Source of the DNA: JACNKJ01 sp964344565
GTDB taxonomy: Bacteria; Krumholzibacteriota; Krumholzibacteriia; JACNKJ01
Direction: 5' to 3'
Length of the DNA stretch: 64,000 nucleotides
Assembly (NCBI GenBank): GCA_964344565.1
Contig: CAYFNT010000002.1
Location: forward strand, 1-64,000
The notes beneath the pieces were generated by a model. The model was not told the DNA's origin, searched no databases, and saw only the letters and a list, made by a program, of their open reading frames with translations. Of this stretch, positions 34,420-43,726 are shown piece after piece (position 1 is the stretch's first letter; the number at the start of each line of letters is the position of its first letter). The position numbers were made by a program, and so were the translations under genes.

Positions 34420-36663
34420 GTGAACCGGAAACCCGAATCGAAATCCGTGGGCAGTCGTCTCATCCGCGAGGACGCCGAGTCTAAGGTCAAGGGCCGCTTA
34501 CGCTTCCTGCCCGACCTGAACAGGGAAGGAATGCTCCACGCCCGGCAGCTGGGCAGCCCTCTGCCCCACGGTAGAATCCTGCACATGGACCTCTCCACGG
34601 CCCGCACCCTGCCCGGCGTCGTCGCCGTGATCGGCCCGGAGGATATTCCCGGCGCCAACCGCATCGGCGTGATCCTGGACGACCAGCCTCTCCTGGCCGA
34701 AGGCAAGGTGCGCTACGTCGGCGAGCCCATGGCCGTGGTGGCCGCCGAGACCCCCGAGGCCGCCGAGGCCGCCCTGGCCGCCATCGCCTTCGAACTCGAG
34801 GAACTGCCCGCCCTGCTGGACCTGGACGACGTGGCCGCGCAGCCCGAGGAGCCCATCCACGAGGAGAGTCCCATCGCCGTGCATCAGAAGGTGCGCAAGG
34901 GGCTCACCGAGCGCGGCTTCGCCGATGCCGAGGCCGTGGTGGAGGTGGAGCTCGTCACGGGATTGCAGGAGCACTACTACCTCGAGCCCCAGGGATGCAT
35001 CGCCGAGCCGGACGGAACAGGCGGACTCGTCATTCACGGATCCCTGCAGTGCCCCTTCTACGTGCAGCGCGACGTGGCCCGCGCCACCGGCCTGCCCCAG
35101 AGCCGCGTGCGGGTGATCCAGACCCCCACCGGAGGCGCCTTCGGCGGCAAGGAGGACATCCCCAGCGAGTTCTGCGCGAGGGCCTCGGTGCTGGCCCTGG
35201 CCACCGGGCGTCCCGTGCGCCTGCTGCTCTCGCGGGACGAGGACTTCCTCGCCACGAGCAAGCGTCACCCCTTCCGGATCCGAGGGCGACTCGGCGCCAC
35301 GAAGGACGGCCGCTTCACCGCCATGGAGATCTATCAGGACGCCGAGGCCGGCGCCTACGCCACCCTCTCGCCGCCGGTGATCTACCGCGCCTGCATGCAG
35401 GGCGCCGGGCCCTACGACATTCCAAACGTGAAGATCGAAACCCGCGCCTGGTACACCAACCAGGTTCCCAACGGAGCCTTCCGTGGATTCGGCAGCCCCC
35501 AGGCCTGCTTCGGCCACGAGCGCCTGGTCGACCTGATGGCCGCCGAACTCGGCATGGATCCGGTGGAGCTGCGGCGCATCAACCTGCTGCGGGAGGGCGG
35601 CGAGACCAGCACCGGCCATCGCCTCGACGCGAGCGTGGGCGCGGTGGAAACCCTGGAGCGCGCGGCGGAAGCCGCGGCCGCCGGAACGGCGGAAGAGGAG
35701 TCGGGGCTCGAAGAGGGCCGCTGGCTCTTCGGCACGGGACACGCCTCCATGATCTACGGCAACTGCCTGGGCAAGGCCGGCTGGCACATGGACGGCGCCG
35801 GCGCCTATCTGCAGATTCACGCGGATGGTTCGGCGAGCTGCGCCACCGGGCTCACCGAGTTCGGACAGGGCGCCCGCACGGTGGTGCAGCAGATGGCCGC
35901 CGAGGCCTTGGGGATTCCGGCGGAGTTCGTCACGCTCATGCCCGTGGACACGGCCCTGGTGCCCGACAGCGGACCCACCGTGGCCAGCCGCAACGTGGTC
36001 ATGAGCGGCAATGCCATTCTCGACGCGGCGCGCAAGCTGAACGAACGCCTGGCGCCCCTGCGCGAGGAACTGGGCGAGGTGAGTTTCGCCGAACTCGCCG
36101 CCGAAGCCTTCCGGCGCAACGTGAACCTCGCCGCCGAGGGCTGGTGGCACGTGCCCGAGCTGGATTTCGACATGAAGAAGGGCCGCGGCGAGGCCTACTT
36201 CGCCTACTCCTTCGCCACCCAGTCGGCGCGCGTCGCCGTGGACCGGCTCACCGGCAGGGTGCGCGTGCTGCGCGTCTGGGCCGCCCACGACGTGGGGCGG
36301 GCGGTGAATCCCGCCGGCGTGGAGGCCCAGGTGGAGGGCGGCGTGGCCCAGGGCATCGGCTGGGCCCTCACCGAGAAGTTCGAGTGCGAGGGCGGCAGGA
36401 TCCTCGCGCGGAACCTGTCCACCTATCACCTGCCCACGAGCCTGGAAGTGCCGGAGATCGAGACCATCATCGTGGAGGAGCCCCATCCGGAAGGCCCCTT
36501 CGGCGCCAAGAGCCTGGGCGAACCGGTGATCATTCCCACGGCGGCGGCCATCGCGGCGGCGGTGAGCGAGGCGGTGGGCGCCGAGGTGAGCGAGATTCCC
36601 ATCCGCCCGGAGCATGTGCTCGAGCTGTTGGAAAAGGGGGAGCATGCCGCGGACGCTCTATGA
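34420..36663 (+). CDS. Molybdenum hydroxylase (xanthine dehydrogenase type) large subunit
   Basis: A 747-residue molybdopterin-binding subunit of the xanthine dehydrogenase/aldehyde oxidase family. It shows the first alpha/beta hammerhead domain (HARQLGSPLPHGRI), the moco loop GGAFGGKED (238-246), AFRGFGSPQ, the Gln-containing GLTEFGQGARTVVQQM, and the catalytic Glu701 in GAKSLGEP. The 2Fe-2S and FAD subunits are neither fused nor adjacent. GTG start after GGAGG. It overlaps ssnA by 20 bases. With xdhC, yqeB and yqeC-mocA elsewhere in the window it is probably the selenium-dependent purine hydroxylase; the selenium is a labile ligand, so sequence alone cannot prove it. Confidence 0.9.
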   Translation: MNRKPESKSVGSRLIREDAESKVKGRLRFLPDLNREGMLHARQLGSPLPHGRILHMDLSTARTLPGVVAVIGPEDIPGANRIGVILDDQPLLAEGKVRYVGEPMAVVAAETPEAAEAALAAIAFELEELPALLDLDDVAAQPEEPIHEESPIAVHQKVRKGLTERGFADAEAVVEVELVTGLQEHYYLEPQGCIAEPDGTGGLVIHGSLQCPFYVQRDVARATGLPQSRVRVIQTPTGGAFGGKEDIPSEFCARASVLALATGRPVRLLLSRDEDFLATSKRHPFRIRGRLGATKDGRFTAMEIYQDAEAGAYATLSPPVIYRACMQGAGPYDIPNVKIETRAWYTNQVPNGAFRGFGSPQACFGHERLVDLMAAELGMDPVELRRINLLREGGETSTGHRLDASVGAVETLERAAEAAAAGTAEEESGLEEGRWLFGTGHASMIYGNCLGKAGWHMDGAGAYLQIHADGSASCATGLTEFGQGARTVVQQMAAEALGIPAEFVTLMPVDTALVPDSGPTVASRNVVMSGNAILDAARKLNERLAPLREELGEVSFAELAAEAFRRNVNLAAEGWWHVPELDFDMKKGRGEAYFAYSFATQSARVAVDRLTGRVRVLRVWAAHDVGRAVNPAGVEAQVEGGVAQGIGWALTEKFECEGGRILARNLSTYHLPTSLEVPEIETIIVEEPHPEGPFGAKSLGEPVIIPTAAAIAAAVSEAVGAEVSEIPIRPEHVLELLEKGEHAADAL

Positions 36664-37852
36664 GAACGGCGCCACTCTCGAGAAGGGATCCCGCTGGCTC
36701 CTGGTGGAGGACGGCCGCATCGCCGACCTCGGCGACGACGACCCCCCCTTCGCCGATGAGCGGGTGGATCTGGGAGGCGACCTGCTGCTGCCCGGGCTCG
36801 TCAACTCGCACACCCATCTCTACAGCGCTCTGGCGGGACGCCTCGACTGGCCGGAGCGTCCGGACGATTTCGTCGAGATCCTGCAGCAGATCTGGTGGCG
36901 TCTGGACCGCGCCCTCGACGCCGATTCCATTCGCGCCAGCGCGCGGCTTGGTCTGGCCGCCGCGGTGATGCACGGCTGCACCACGGTCATCGACCACCAC
37001 TCGAGCCCGCACTTCGCCGAGGGCAGCCTCGACATTCTCGCCGAGGAGGCCGAGACCCTCGGCGTCAAGCTCGCCACGGCCTTCGAGGTCAGCGACCGCA
37101 ACGGCCCCGAACTCTTTCGGGAAGGCGTGTCGGAGAATCAGCGAGCCGTCTATCGATACGGCGGTCACGAAACCGTGCGCGCCCTCTTCGGCCTGCACGC
37201 CTCCTTCACGCTTTCGGACGAAAGCCTGGAAGAGTGCGCCGGGGCCACCGACATGCCCTTCCACCTGCACCTGGCCGAGGCCGAAAGCGATCTGGCCGAC
37301 GCCCGAGAGCGCGGCTACGAGAGCGTGGTGGAGCGCCTGGACAAGTTCGGCCTGCTCCGCGAAGGCACCCTGTTCGCCCACGGCGTGCACCTCGCCCCCG
37401 GCGACGCGGCGCGGCTCGCCGAGCGTGGATGCTTCGTGGCCCACTGTCCCCAGTCCAACGCCCACAACCGGGTGGGACGCGCCGACGTCGCTGCCCAGCG
37501 CGCGGCGGGCATCGCCGTGGGCCTGGGCACCGACGGCTTCCTCAGCGGCATGCTCACCGAGGCCCGCTTCGCCGCCGCCGACGGTGCGGGCGCCGCGAAG
37601 CTGCTCTACGAGGGCGGCGCGGCCATCGCCTCGTCCATCTTCGAGAGACCGGTGGGAAGGTTGGAGCCGGGCGCCGACGCCGATTTCATCACCCTGGATG
37701 CGGAGAGCGAGGCCCCGCGGGTGAGCCGCACCGTGAGCCGGGGCCGTCTGATCTTCGACGGCCTGGGACTGGTTGGCCTCGACCTCGAGGAGCTGGAAGT
37801 CATGGCCGCCCTGGAGGCGGAAAAGCTTGGAAAAACTCTGCTAAGTCTCTAG
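36644..37852 (+). CDS. ssnA: SsnA-type aminohydrolase (purine deaminase-like)
   Basis: A 402-residue amidohydrolase closely matching SsnA, a marker of selenium-dependent Mo-hydroxylase clusters. The metal ligands are H56 and H58 (NSHTHLYSA), His in LHLAEAESD and HCPQSN, and Asp in GLGTDGF. The stretch HGCTTVIDHHSSPHFAEGSLDIL is characteristic of SsnA. Probably a cytosolic deaminase of a purine. ATG 36644 follows AAAAGGGGG and overlaps the 3' end of the hydroxylase gene, so the two are coupled. Confidence 0.9.
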   Translation: MPRTLYENGATLEKGSRWLLVEDGRIADLGDDDPPFADERVDLGGDLLLPGLVNSHTHLYSALAGRLDWPERPDDFVEILQQIWWRLDRALDADSIRASARLGLAAAVMHGCTTVIDHHSSPHFAEGSLDILAEEAETLGVKLATAFEVSDRNGPELFREGVSENQRAVYRYGGHETVRALFGLHASFTLSDESLEECAGATDMPFHLHLAEAESDLADARERGYESVVERLDKFGLLREGTLFAHGVHLAPGDAARLAERGCFVAHCPQSNAHNRVGRADVAAQRAAGIAVGLGTDGFLSGMLTEARFAAADGAGAAKLLYEGGAAIASSIFERPVGRLEPGADADFITLDAESEAPRVSRTVSRGRLIFDGLGLVGLDLEELEVMAALEAEKLGKTLLSL

Positions 37853-37863
37853 CCGCCAGGGTC

Positions 37864-37892
37864 TTGACTTTCCGGTCCGAGAAGCGCACATT
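37864..37892 (+). promoter_or_regulatory. Possible promoter of the 37925 gene
   Basis: TTGACT (37864-37869), 17 bases, CACATT (37887-37892). The -35 is good but the -10 is weak; the region is only 72 bases long. Confidence 0.35.
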
Positions 37893-37924
37893 TCGGCCTT
37901 CGTGTTTCGCTGGAAAGGTTCGTC

Positions 37925-38527
37925 TTGCGCATCGCCCTCCCCCTTCTCGTGTTGTTCCTGGCCGTCCTGCCCGCGGCCGGTCTCGGCGTCTACGGCGGCG
38001 CCAACGCCTATCGCCTCATGGGCTCGGACACCGCGGGCCTCCTCGCCGACTTCGAGCGGGGCTACGACTGGACCGGCGGCATCTTCCAGGATCTGGACTT
38101 CGGCGACCACGTGGCATTGCGGGCCGCCCTGCAGATGACCAGCCGCAAGAGCTGGCAGAATGCCGAGGGCGACGTCCGCGAGGATTTCGCCCTGCGCAGT
38201 TTCGAGATCCCCGTGGATCTTCTGCTTCGCAACTCCAAGCGCCACGGAGCCTTCGTCTCCCTCGGCGCGGCCCTGCACCTTCCCCAGACGGCCACCTTCT
38301 GCGAGGCCACCCGCGATCGCGACACCTCCATCTGCGTGGAGCGCGACCTTCTGGACGAGATCGTCGCCCGCGAGATCACCTTCTCGCTGGGCGCGGGATA
38401 CGAGTTCGGTTCGGGCTTCGTGTGGCTGCGCTACAGCATGGGCCTGGAGAACCTCTACCAGAGCAACGACGCCGGCCTGGACTACACCAGCGAGGTGCTC
38501 TCGGCCGTCATCGGCCTGAGATTCTAG
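37925..38527 (+). CDS. Small outer-membrane beta-barrel-like protein
   Basis: A 200-residue exported protein of unrecognised family. It uses a TTG start after GGAAAGG and has a signal peptide (LRIALPLLVLFLAVLPAAGLG). Alternating-hydrophobic strands (VALRAALQMTS; GAFVSLGAALHL; EITFSLGAGYEFGSGFVWLRYSMGLENLY) and the C-terminal AVIGLRF ending in Phe are the pattern of an outer-membrane barrel. Two Cys (TFCEATRDRDTSICVE) could form a disulphide in a loop. No neighbour suggests a specific role. Confidence 0.7.
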   Translation: MRIALPLLVLFLAVLPAAGLGVYGGANAYRLMGSDTAGLLADFERGYDWTGGIFQDLDFGDHVALRAALQMTSRKSWQNAEGDVREDFALRSFEIPVDLLLRNSKRHGAFVSLGAALHLPQTATFCEATRDRDTSICVERDLLDEIVAREITFSLGAGYEFGSGFVWLRYSMGLENLYQSNDAGLDYTSEVLSAVIGLRF

Positions 38528-38549
38528 GATCTCCCGATCGAGCTCGAGT

Positions 38550-41195
38550 TCAGGCTCGGGTCGCCCGCCGGGTGGTCATCCAGGCTCCGATTCCCAGAAC
38601 TATAATGGTGCCGAAGGTCAGGATCGTGCTGTGGCTCCACCATGCCGATTGATCCAGGGTAATGGGAGTGAAGCGGATCGCGTAGAAGGTAAAACCCGCC
38701 ACGATGGAGGCCAGCAAGCCCGAGCGCGAAAGGAGCCATGCGAAGAGCAAGGCCACCGGCAGGCCGAGGGTAAGCAGGGAAGCCTGATGATGGCCTCCGG
38801 TGTTCGTCTCCAAGAAGGCCAGCAGGATCACGAAGGGGATGCCCGCCAACCATGTTCTTCTCATCATAGTCCTCAGCAGAGAGAAAGCGAAGAGGGCCAA
38901 CCCGGCCCTGCCGATGGCATCGTATCCCTCCCGAAGCAGCACTGAGATCGACTCGGACAGGCCCATGGCGGCCAGAAGCCGGGGGCCCTGGTCGATGCTC
39001 GTCAGCTGCAGGCTCGTCACATGGTTCGGCAATATGAAATCGACGAGGTAGATGATGGCCATGGCGCTGCCGAACACCGACCCCAGAAGCACCGACCTGC
39101 CAACGAGGGGATTTCGGAAATCTCCATAAAGGAGACGGTTCCAGGCTATGAGGGTCTGCGGCCAATGAAGTCGGACCTGGGGCTCCAAAGCGAGATAGAA
39201 TAGTGCGGCGAACACGGAGGCGATGAGGATCATGACGATACCAGAGTACTGAAGCTCCGTCCTGTTCAATTGCGGATGGGCCAGGGTCCCCAGTAGGACG
39301 ATCCACTGGCAGGCCGACAGGATTGCCACCGCAGACAGCAGTTTGATTGCGCCCCGCCGGTCGGCCCGGCCCGCTCGGAGGTTGCGTACCGTGAAGGTGA
39401 GTGCCGTCAGCAACAGGGCCGCAAGAATCAATCGGACCCAGACGAAGCCCCCCAGTCGTTCCAGTTGAGCCGAGGTGGCAAGATGTGCCTCATCTTCCGA
39501 CATGCCCAGGGAGAACCAAACCGGACGTCCTTCGAGGAATGCCGCCTGGACCGTCTGGTCGGGCGTTCCGTCTCTCGTGAATGTCCAGGCGATGCTCGTG
39601 TCGGAAGCCACCGGCGAGGGGAAGGTCCGCGCGTCTCTAAGATCATCCGCATTGATGCCGGCGGCCGCATGGAGCGCAGTCCAATCAGGCTGAACTGAGG
39701 TTCCAGGCCCCTCCAGGGTCGATTCGAGAAACACCAATCGCGCGTTCCCGTCGAGCATGACGACATTGCGCCCCTGTTCGGGAGCCGTCACCCCGGAGTA
39801 GAGAATCAGGCTGCGCGCCGGGTCGAGGATGGTACGCTCGAAGAGCGATCGTCGGGGCGGCCCCTCCTCCCTGTACCAGAAGAGCATCTTATTCTCCGTT
39901 GCTGTAGAGGTCGGATCCTCCAGGAAGCCGCGGAAACGAGATGCATTCGAGAGCGCCTCGACAACATCCAGGTCACTCAGCAGGATCCTGGCCTGGTGTT
40001 CGAGGTGAGCGGGATGATCCAGACTACCTCCGCCGGGCAGCAGGTCCATTCCTTGGCCCAACCATAGGGCTCCGCCAAGCAGGAGCCCCAGCCCCAGCAA
40101 CCACAAGGAATGATGAGCCCTGGCCCCGAGGCGATCCAGGCTCGGAGCCCTGGCAACCAGCGCCGGCGAGGGGGTGATCCGAGCCTCTAACGCTGCACCG
40201 AGCGCATTCCCGCCGGGAAGGGCGGCGGCCATATCCAGGGCGGAAGCCGGCCTCTTGCTCACATCATCATCCATGGCCGACAGGACGACCCTGGCGAGCT
40301 GTGGGGTGACCTCGGCCGCCAGGTCCAAGGGTAGAGATGGTTTTCCCCGACGCTTTGAGCGGCGCCGTTCCCGGGCTCTGGGGTCCGAGGGGGGGGCTTT
40401 TCCGACGAGCATCTCGTATAGCACCAACCCGAGGGAGTAGAGGTCGGATTGCTCGGTGGCCGTTCCGCCAGGAATGAGTTGCTCTGGGGCCATGTACGAG
40501 GGAGTGCCGGCTCGTGTGGTTGCGCTGTGGCTTCCCGCTTGGGCCGCGATGCCGAAGTCCGTGATACGTACGCGGCCCTCGGAATCGATGAGAATGTTCG
40601 CGGGCTTCAGGTCGCGGTGCAAGACGCCTCGCCCATGGGCGGCGGCCAGACCGACACAAAGTTCATGGGCGATGGACGCGACCCGGTCCGAAGGAAGACG
40701 GCCCGCCCTGCGGATCAGGGAGTCGAGGTCCTCCCCGTCCACGTATTCCATCGTGATATATTGCTCACTCTCATGCTCGCCCAGGTCGAAGATCCTGCAG
40801 ATCGTGTGGTGCGTCACCTTCCTTGCCAGAAGAACTTCGTTGCGGAGATGGTCGGAGAGTGGCTGCCCGCCTCCCACGAGGCGCTTGATGGCCACGGTTT
40901 CTCCCAGCCGCTCGTCATTTGCCTGGTAGATTTCGCCCATGCCGCCGCGGCCGATAAGTCGCAGTATGCGGTATCGCTCAGCGAACAGGTCGCCGGGCGC
41001 GAGCTCTCGGGGCAGGTCCGGTTGAACGGACTCATCCGGTTCTTCCTCGTGAAATGTCAGGAGAGATCGAACCTCGTCCGCCAGTGCGGCGTCTTCGCCT
41101 TCTACCTGCTTAAGGAAGGCCTCCCGGTCGGTTTCGGCCAGATCGAGAGCCTTGAGGAAGAGGCTCTTGGCTTCGTGGTGAAGATCATCACTCAC
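38550..41195 (-). CDS. Membrane Ser/Thr protein kinase with C-terminal polytopic domain
   Basis: An 881-residue Hanks-type kinase. Residues 1-60 form the helical leader common to kinases linked to ECF sigma factors. The kinase domain (about 75-340) has GRGGMGEIY (82-90), Lys104, HRDLKPAN (193-200; Asp195) and DFG (213-215), so it should be active. After a membrane segment near 365-385 comes an extracytoplasmic region, then about eight membrane helices (about 590-870), an unusual sensor or transporter-like C-terminus. GTG start overlaps the stop of the sigma gene (GTGA). It presumably controls, or is controlled with, that sigma factor. Confidence 0.92.
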   Translation of the reverse strand: MSDDLHHEAKSLFLKALDLAETDREAFLKQVEGEDAALADEVRSLLTFHEEEPDESVQPDLPRELAPGDLFAERYRILRLIGRGGMGEIYQANDERLGETVAIKRLVGGGQPLSDHLRNEVLLARKVTHHTICRIFDLGEHESEQYITMEYVDGEDLDSLIRRAGRLPSDRVASIAHELCVGLAAAHGRGVLHRDLKPANILIDSEGRVRITDFGIAAQAGSHSATTRAGTPSYMAPEQLIPGGTATEQSDLYSLGLVLYEMLVGKAPPSDPRARERRRSKRRGKPSLPLDLAAEVTPQLARVVLSAMDDDVSKRPASALDMAAALPGGNALGAALEARITPSPALVARAPSLDRLGARAHHSLWLLGLGLLLGGALWLGQGMDLLPGGGSLDHPAHLEHQARILLSDLDVVEALSNASRFRGFLEDPTSTATENKMLFWYREEGPPRRSLFERTILDPARSLILYSGVTAPEQGRNVVMLDGNARLVFLESTLEGPGTSVQPDWTALHAAAGINADDLRDARTFPSPVASDTSIAWTFTRDGTPDQTVQAAFLEGRPVWFSLGMSEDEAHLATSAQLERLGGFVWVRLILAALLLTALTFTVRNLRAGRADRRGAIKLLSAVAILSACQWIVLLGTLAHPQLNRTELQYSGIVMILIASVFAALFYLALEPQVRLHWPQTLIAWNRLLYGDFRNPLVGRSVLLGSVFGSAMAIIYLVDFILPNHVTSLQLTSIDQGPRLLAAMGLSESISVLLREGYDAIGRAGLALFAFSLLRTMMRRTWLAGIPFVILLAFLETNTGGHHQASLLTLGLPVALLFAWLLSRSGLLASIVAGFTFYAIRFTPITLDQSAWWSHSTILTFGTIIVLGIGAWMTTRRATRA

Positions 41196-41821
41196 GGGAC
41201 GCCGCCCGAAAGCCTGCGCTTTAGCCAGGCGCGTGCGTGGGTCCAGTCGCCCTCAACCGTTCTCTTGGAAACCCCAAGGGCCTCGGCGACTTCGTCGACT
41301 TTGAGCCCTCCGAAACACCTCATTTCGACGATCTGGGACTGGCGTGAATCGATGCTTTCCAACTCCTGGAGTGCTGCCTCGAGGGCGAGAAGGTCATCGA
41401 TACCCAATTCGCCGCTCAGGACGGCGTCAAGGTCTTCCTTGAGGGTGACTCGACGCATGCCACCCCCGCGCTTGGCACGACCACGTCGCCGGGCATGATC
41501 CACGAGAAGATTCCGAATGGCCGAGGAGGCTACCGCATAGAAGTGCGCCCTCCCCTTCCAGTCCACTGCCTCGTCATTCACCAGTTTCAGATAGGCCTCG
41601 TGGACGATATCCGTGGCCTGGAGGGTGTGGTCGAGCCGCTCCCTGCGAAGGTGCCGATCGGCCAGCTGCCGAAGCTCGGAATAGACCCTGGGGAAGAGCC
41701 GCGCACGGGTCTCCGGAAGGTCGGCCCCCCTGGCGAGATCGCACAGGACTCTGGTGACTTCGGCTCGTTCGGACGGGCTCAAGAATCCCCCTGTAAGCGC
41801 AAGTGGCACCTTTGTAAACAC
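41192..41821 (-). CDS. ECF-type RNA polymerase sigma factor
   Basis: A sigma factor of up to 209 residues. Region 2 is ELRQLADRHLRRERLDHTLQATDIVHEAYLKLV, with AHFYAVASSAIRNLLVDHARRR, and region 4 is ALQELESIDSRQSQIVEMRCFGGLKVDEVAEALGVSKRTVEGDWTHARAWLKRRL. This is the ECF type commonly paired with Ser/Thr kinases. Two starts are possible: GTG 41821 after GAGG, or TTG 41782 after AGGGGG; the second removes 13 residues. It forms an operon with the kinase. No anti-sigma gene is adjacent. Confidence 0.9.
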   Translation of the reverse strand: MFTKVPLALTGGFLSPSERAEVTRVLCDLARGADLPETRARLFPRVYSELRQLADRHLRRERLDHTLQATDIVHEAYLKLVNDEAVDWKGRAHFYAVASSAIRNLLVDHARRRGRAKRGGGMRRVTLKEDLDAVLSGELGIDDLLALEAALQELESIDSRQSQIVEMRCFGGLKVDEVAEALGVSKRTVEGDWTHARAWLKRRLSGGVP

Positions 41822-41989
41822 TTAGCATTCCTCAGGGAAAAAATCAATTCCAGAAGTTTCGTGATCACAACGCTCGCCGCCTGAATCTTCGCAGAAACGG
41901 TTTTCCAGCCAGAATTCTTTGCGGGTTTTCCCACAAAGGGCGCCTTTCCAAGTGAGGAGCAGTTCCCCCACGAAACCAAGGAGATTCCA

Positions 41990-43099
41990 ATGAAAATGAT
42001 CCATGCATTCACCCTTCTCTCCCTGGCCCTGATTCTGGCTGGCTGCGGAGAGGGTGGCACAACCGGAACGGAGAGTCCGGGAACCGAAGCCGAACTGCAA
42101 GCAATGCTCGACGAGGCCGTGGGGAGCACCTTCCCCGGAGCCATGTTGCGGGTATCCGGATCCGGACTCGAGTTCTCCGGTAGCGCCGGCTTCGCAGACC
42201 AAGATAGCGGGGAGGCATTCAGGACCGACCACCTCTTCCACGCGGGAAGCGCGGGGAAGATGTTTGTCGGGATGGCCGCGGCACACATGGTGCACAACGG
42301 CGTGCTGAACCTTGAAGGCTTCATCGACACCTGGCTTCCCATGGAGATCGCCACGAGAATTCCTGGCAGCCAGGTCATCACGTTGCGGGATCTTCTGCAG
42401 CAGACCAGCGGCCTGGTCGATGTCTTGAATTCCGGGCTCTGGGAAGAAGCGCTGGGCGACAATCCCGAAATGATCTGGACGAACCGCGCTCTCGCGGAGC
42501 TCGTCCTCGATCTTCCCCTCGACTTCGAGCCGGGGAGTCAGTTCGCGTATTCCAACACGAACTACATCCTCCTCGGAATCATCCTCGAGGAAGCATCGGG
42601 CAGGCCCGTCCATGAGTTGCTTAGGGAGTGGGTCTTCGACCCTCTCGGCATGGATTCCACCTCAACCCCCAACCATGAACCCCTCGCCGGTGAGCCGGCC
42701 CACGCCTATGTGGTCAGCGGCGGCCAGTCCGAGGATCTGACCGAGTTGATTCTCCATTGGGAGGCCAGTTCGGGCGGACAGTGGAGCACCCTGGAAGACT
42801 TGACGCGCTACTTCCACGGCGCATTCGGCAGCGCCTCAATCCTCGATGAACAGATCGCAGGCCGTGTGCTGGAGGCTTCCGAGCATTTTCCGTATGGCCT
42901 TGGCCACTTCGTCGTTCCATCGCCCTACGGAACCATGATCGGCCATGGCGGCATCTTCCTGGGCTTTCACACAACCACGGGATTCTTTCCCGATCACGAC
43001 CTCTCGATCGTTCTGAACGTGAACGGATACGACGGCGGACCCGAGGCGGAGGAACTCTTCGTCCAAGTTCGTGACCTCGTATTCGCAGAAATCCAGTAA
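41990..43099 (+). CDS. Serine-hydrolase (beta-lactamase/PBP-like) lipoprotein
   Basis: A 369-residue class C beta-lactamase-fold hydrolase. The lipoprotein signal ends LILAGC (Cys19). Catalytic motifs are S87-A-G-K90 (SxxK), YSN in FAYSNTNYILLG, and HGG in IGHGGIFLGFHT. Members act as esterases, peptidases or carboxypeptidases; true beta-lactamase activity is less likely. It is divergent from the sigma/kinase operon, with 168 bases between, and is followed at 20 bases by a small exported protein gene. Confidence 0.9.
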   Translation: MKMIHAFTLLSLALILAGCGEGGTTGTESPGTEAELQAMLDEAVGSTFPGAMLRVSGSGLEFSGSAGFADQDSGEAFRTDHLFHAGSAGKMFVGMAAAHMVHNGVLNLEGFIDTWLPMEIATRIPGSQVITLRDLLQQTSGLVDVLNSGLWEEALGDNPEMIWTNRALAELVLDLPLDFEPGSQFAYSNTNYILLGIILEEASGRPVHELLREWVFDPLGMDSTSTPNHEPLAGEPAHAYVVSGGQSEDLTELILHWEASSGGQWSTLEDLTRYFHGAFGSASILDEQIAGRVLEASEHFPYGLGHFVVPSPYGTMIGHGGIFLGFHTTTGFFPDHDLSIVLNVNGYDGGPEAEELFVQVRDLVFAEIQ

Positions 43100-43119
43100 G
43101 CGATCAACTCAAGGAGACC

Positions 43120-43701
43120 ATGATGAAAACCTCAGCTTTCTTTCTGGCAATGACTCTGATCACCACCACCCTATCCGCCGTTGAGCTGAACTCCGAGTCC
43201 CCTCTTCGCACGGGAAGCTTCCACGGCGGCCTTTCCCTGAAGATCACCCGGGTTCTTGACGAAAACTCCGTATTCGTCGGCGGCCAGGTCATGTTCTGGG
43301 AAACCGAGAAGATCTCCCTGGGCGGCGCCGGCTACGGGTTGTCCAATGAAATCGACATTCCCGGGGCTGGTAACTCCTCGATCGGCCCCGTCGGCATTGG
43401 GTATGGCGGAGTCGCGGCAACCTACTCAGAGCGCCTTCTCCCTGGCCTCGAGCTGGCCGGAAGCCTCTTGGTGGGTGGCGGTGGAGTGGGCATCGAAACG
43501 GTGACATCCGACGAGTACAAGGGCGATGGCTTTCTCGTCGTCGAACCAGGTCTTGACCTTCGCATCAGCACTGCGAATTCGATCCAAGTGGTTCTTGGCC
43601 TCAGCTACCGCGGAATCGCCGGACTCGAACTGAACGGGATGGATGAATCCGACCTGTCCGGCATCAGCTCAACTCTTTCGGTCAACTTCGGTCGCTTCTA
43701 G
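43120..43701 (+). CDS. Small exported barrel-like hypothetical protein
   Basis: A 193-residue protein with a signal peptide (MMKTSAFFLAMTLITTTLSA). Glycine-rich alternating strands (KISLGGAGYGLSNEI; GPVGIGYGGVAATYSERLLPGLELAGSLLVGGGGVGIET; LSSTLSVNFGRF) and a C-terminal Phe suggest an outer-membrane beta-barrel. No family recognised. AAGGAG precedes the ATG pair. Located between the serine hydrolase and another small exported protein; short gaps suggest one operon. Confidence 0.7.
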   Translation: MMKTSAFFLAMTLITTTLSAVELNSESPLRTGSFHGGLSLKITRVLDENSVFVGGQVMFWETEKISLGGAGYGLSNEIDIPGAGNSSIGPVGIGYGGVAATYSERLLPGLELAGSLLVGGGGVGIETVTSDEYKGDGFLVVEPGLDLRISTANSIQVVLGLSYRGIAGLELNGMDESDLSGISSTLSVNFGRF

Positions 43702-43726
43702 GGCGATTCGATAAGGAGGGATGGAA

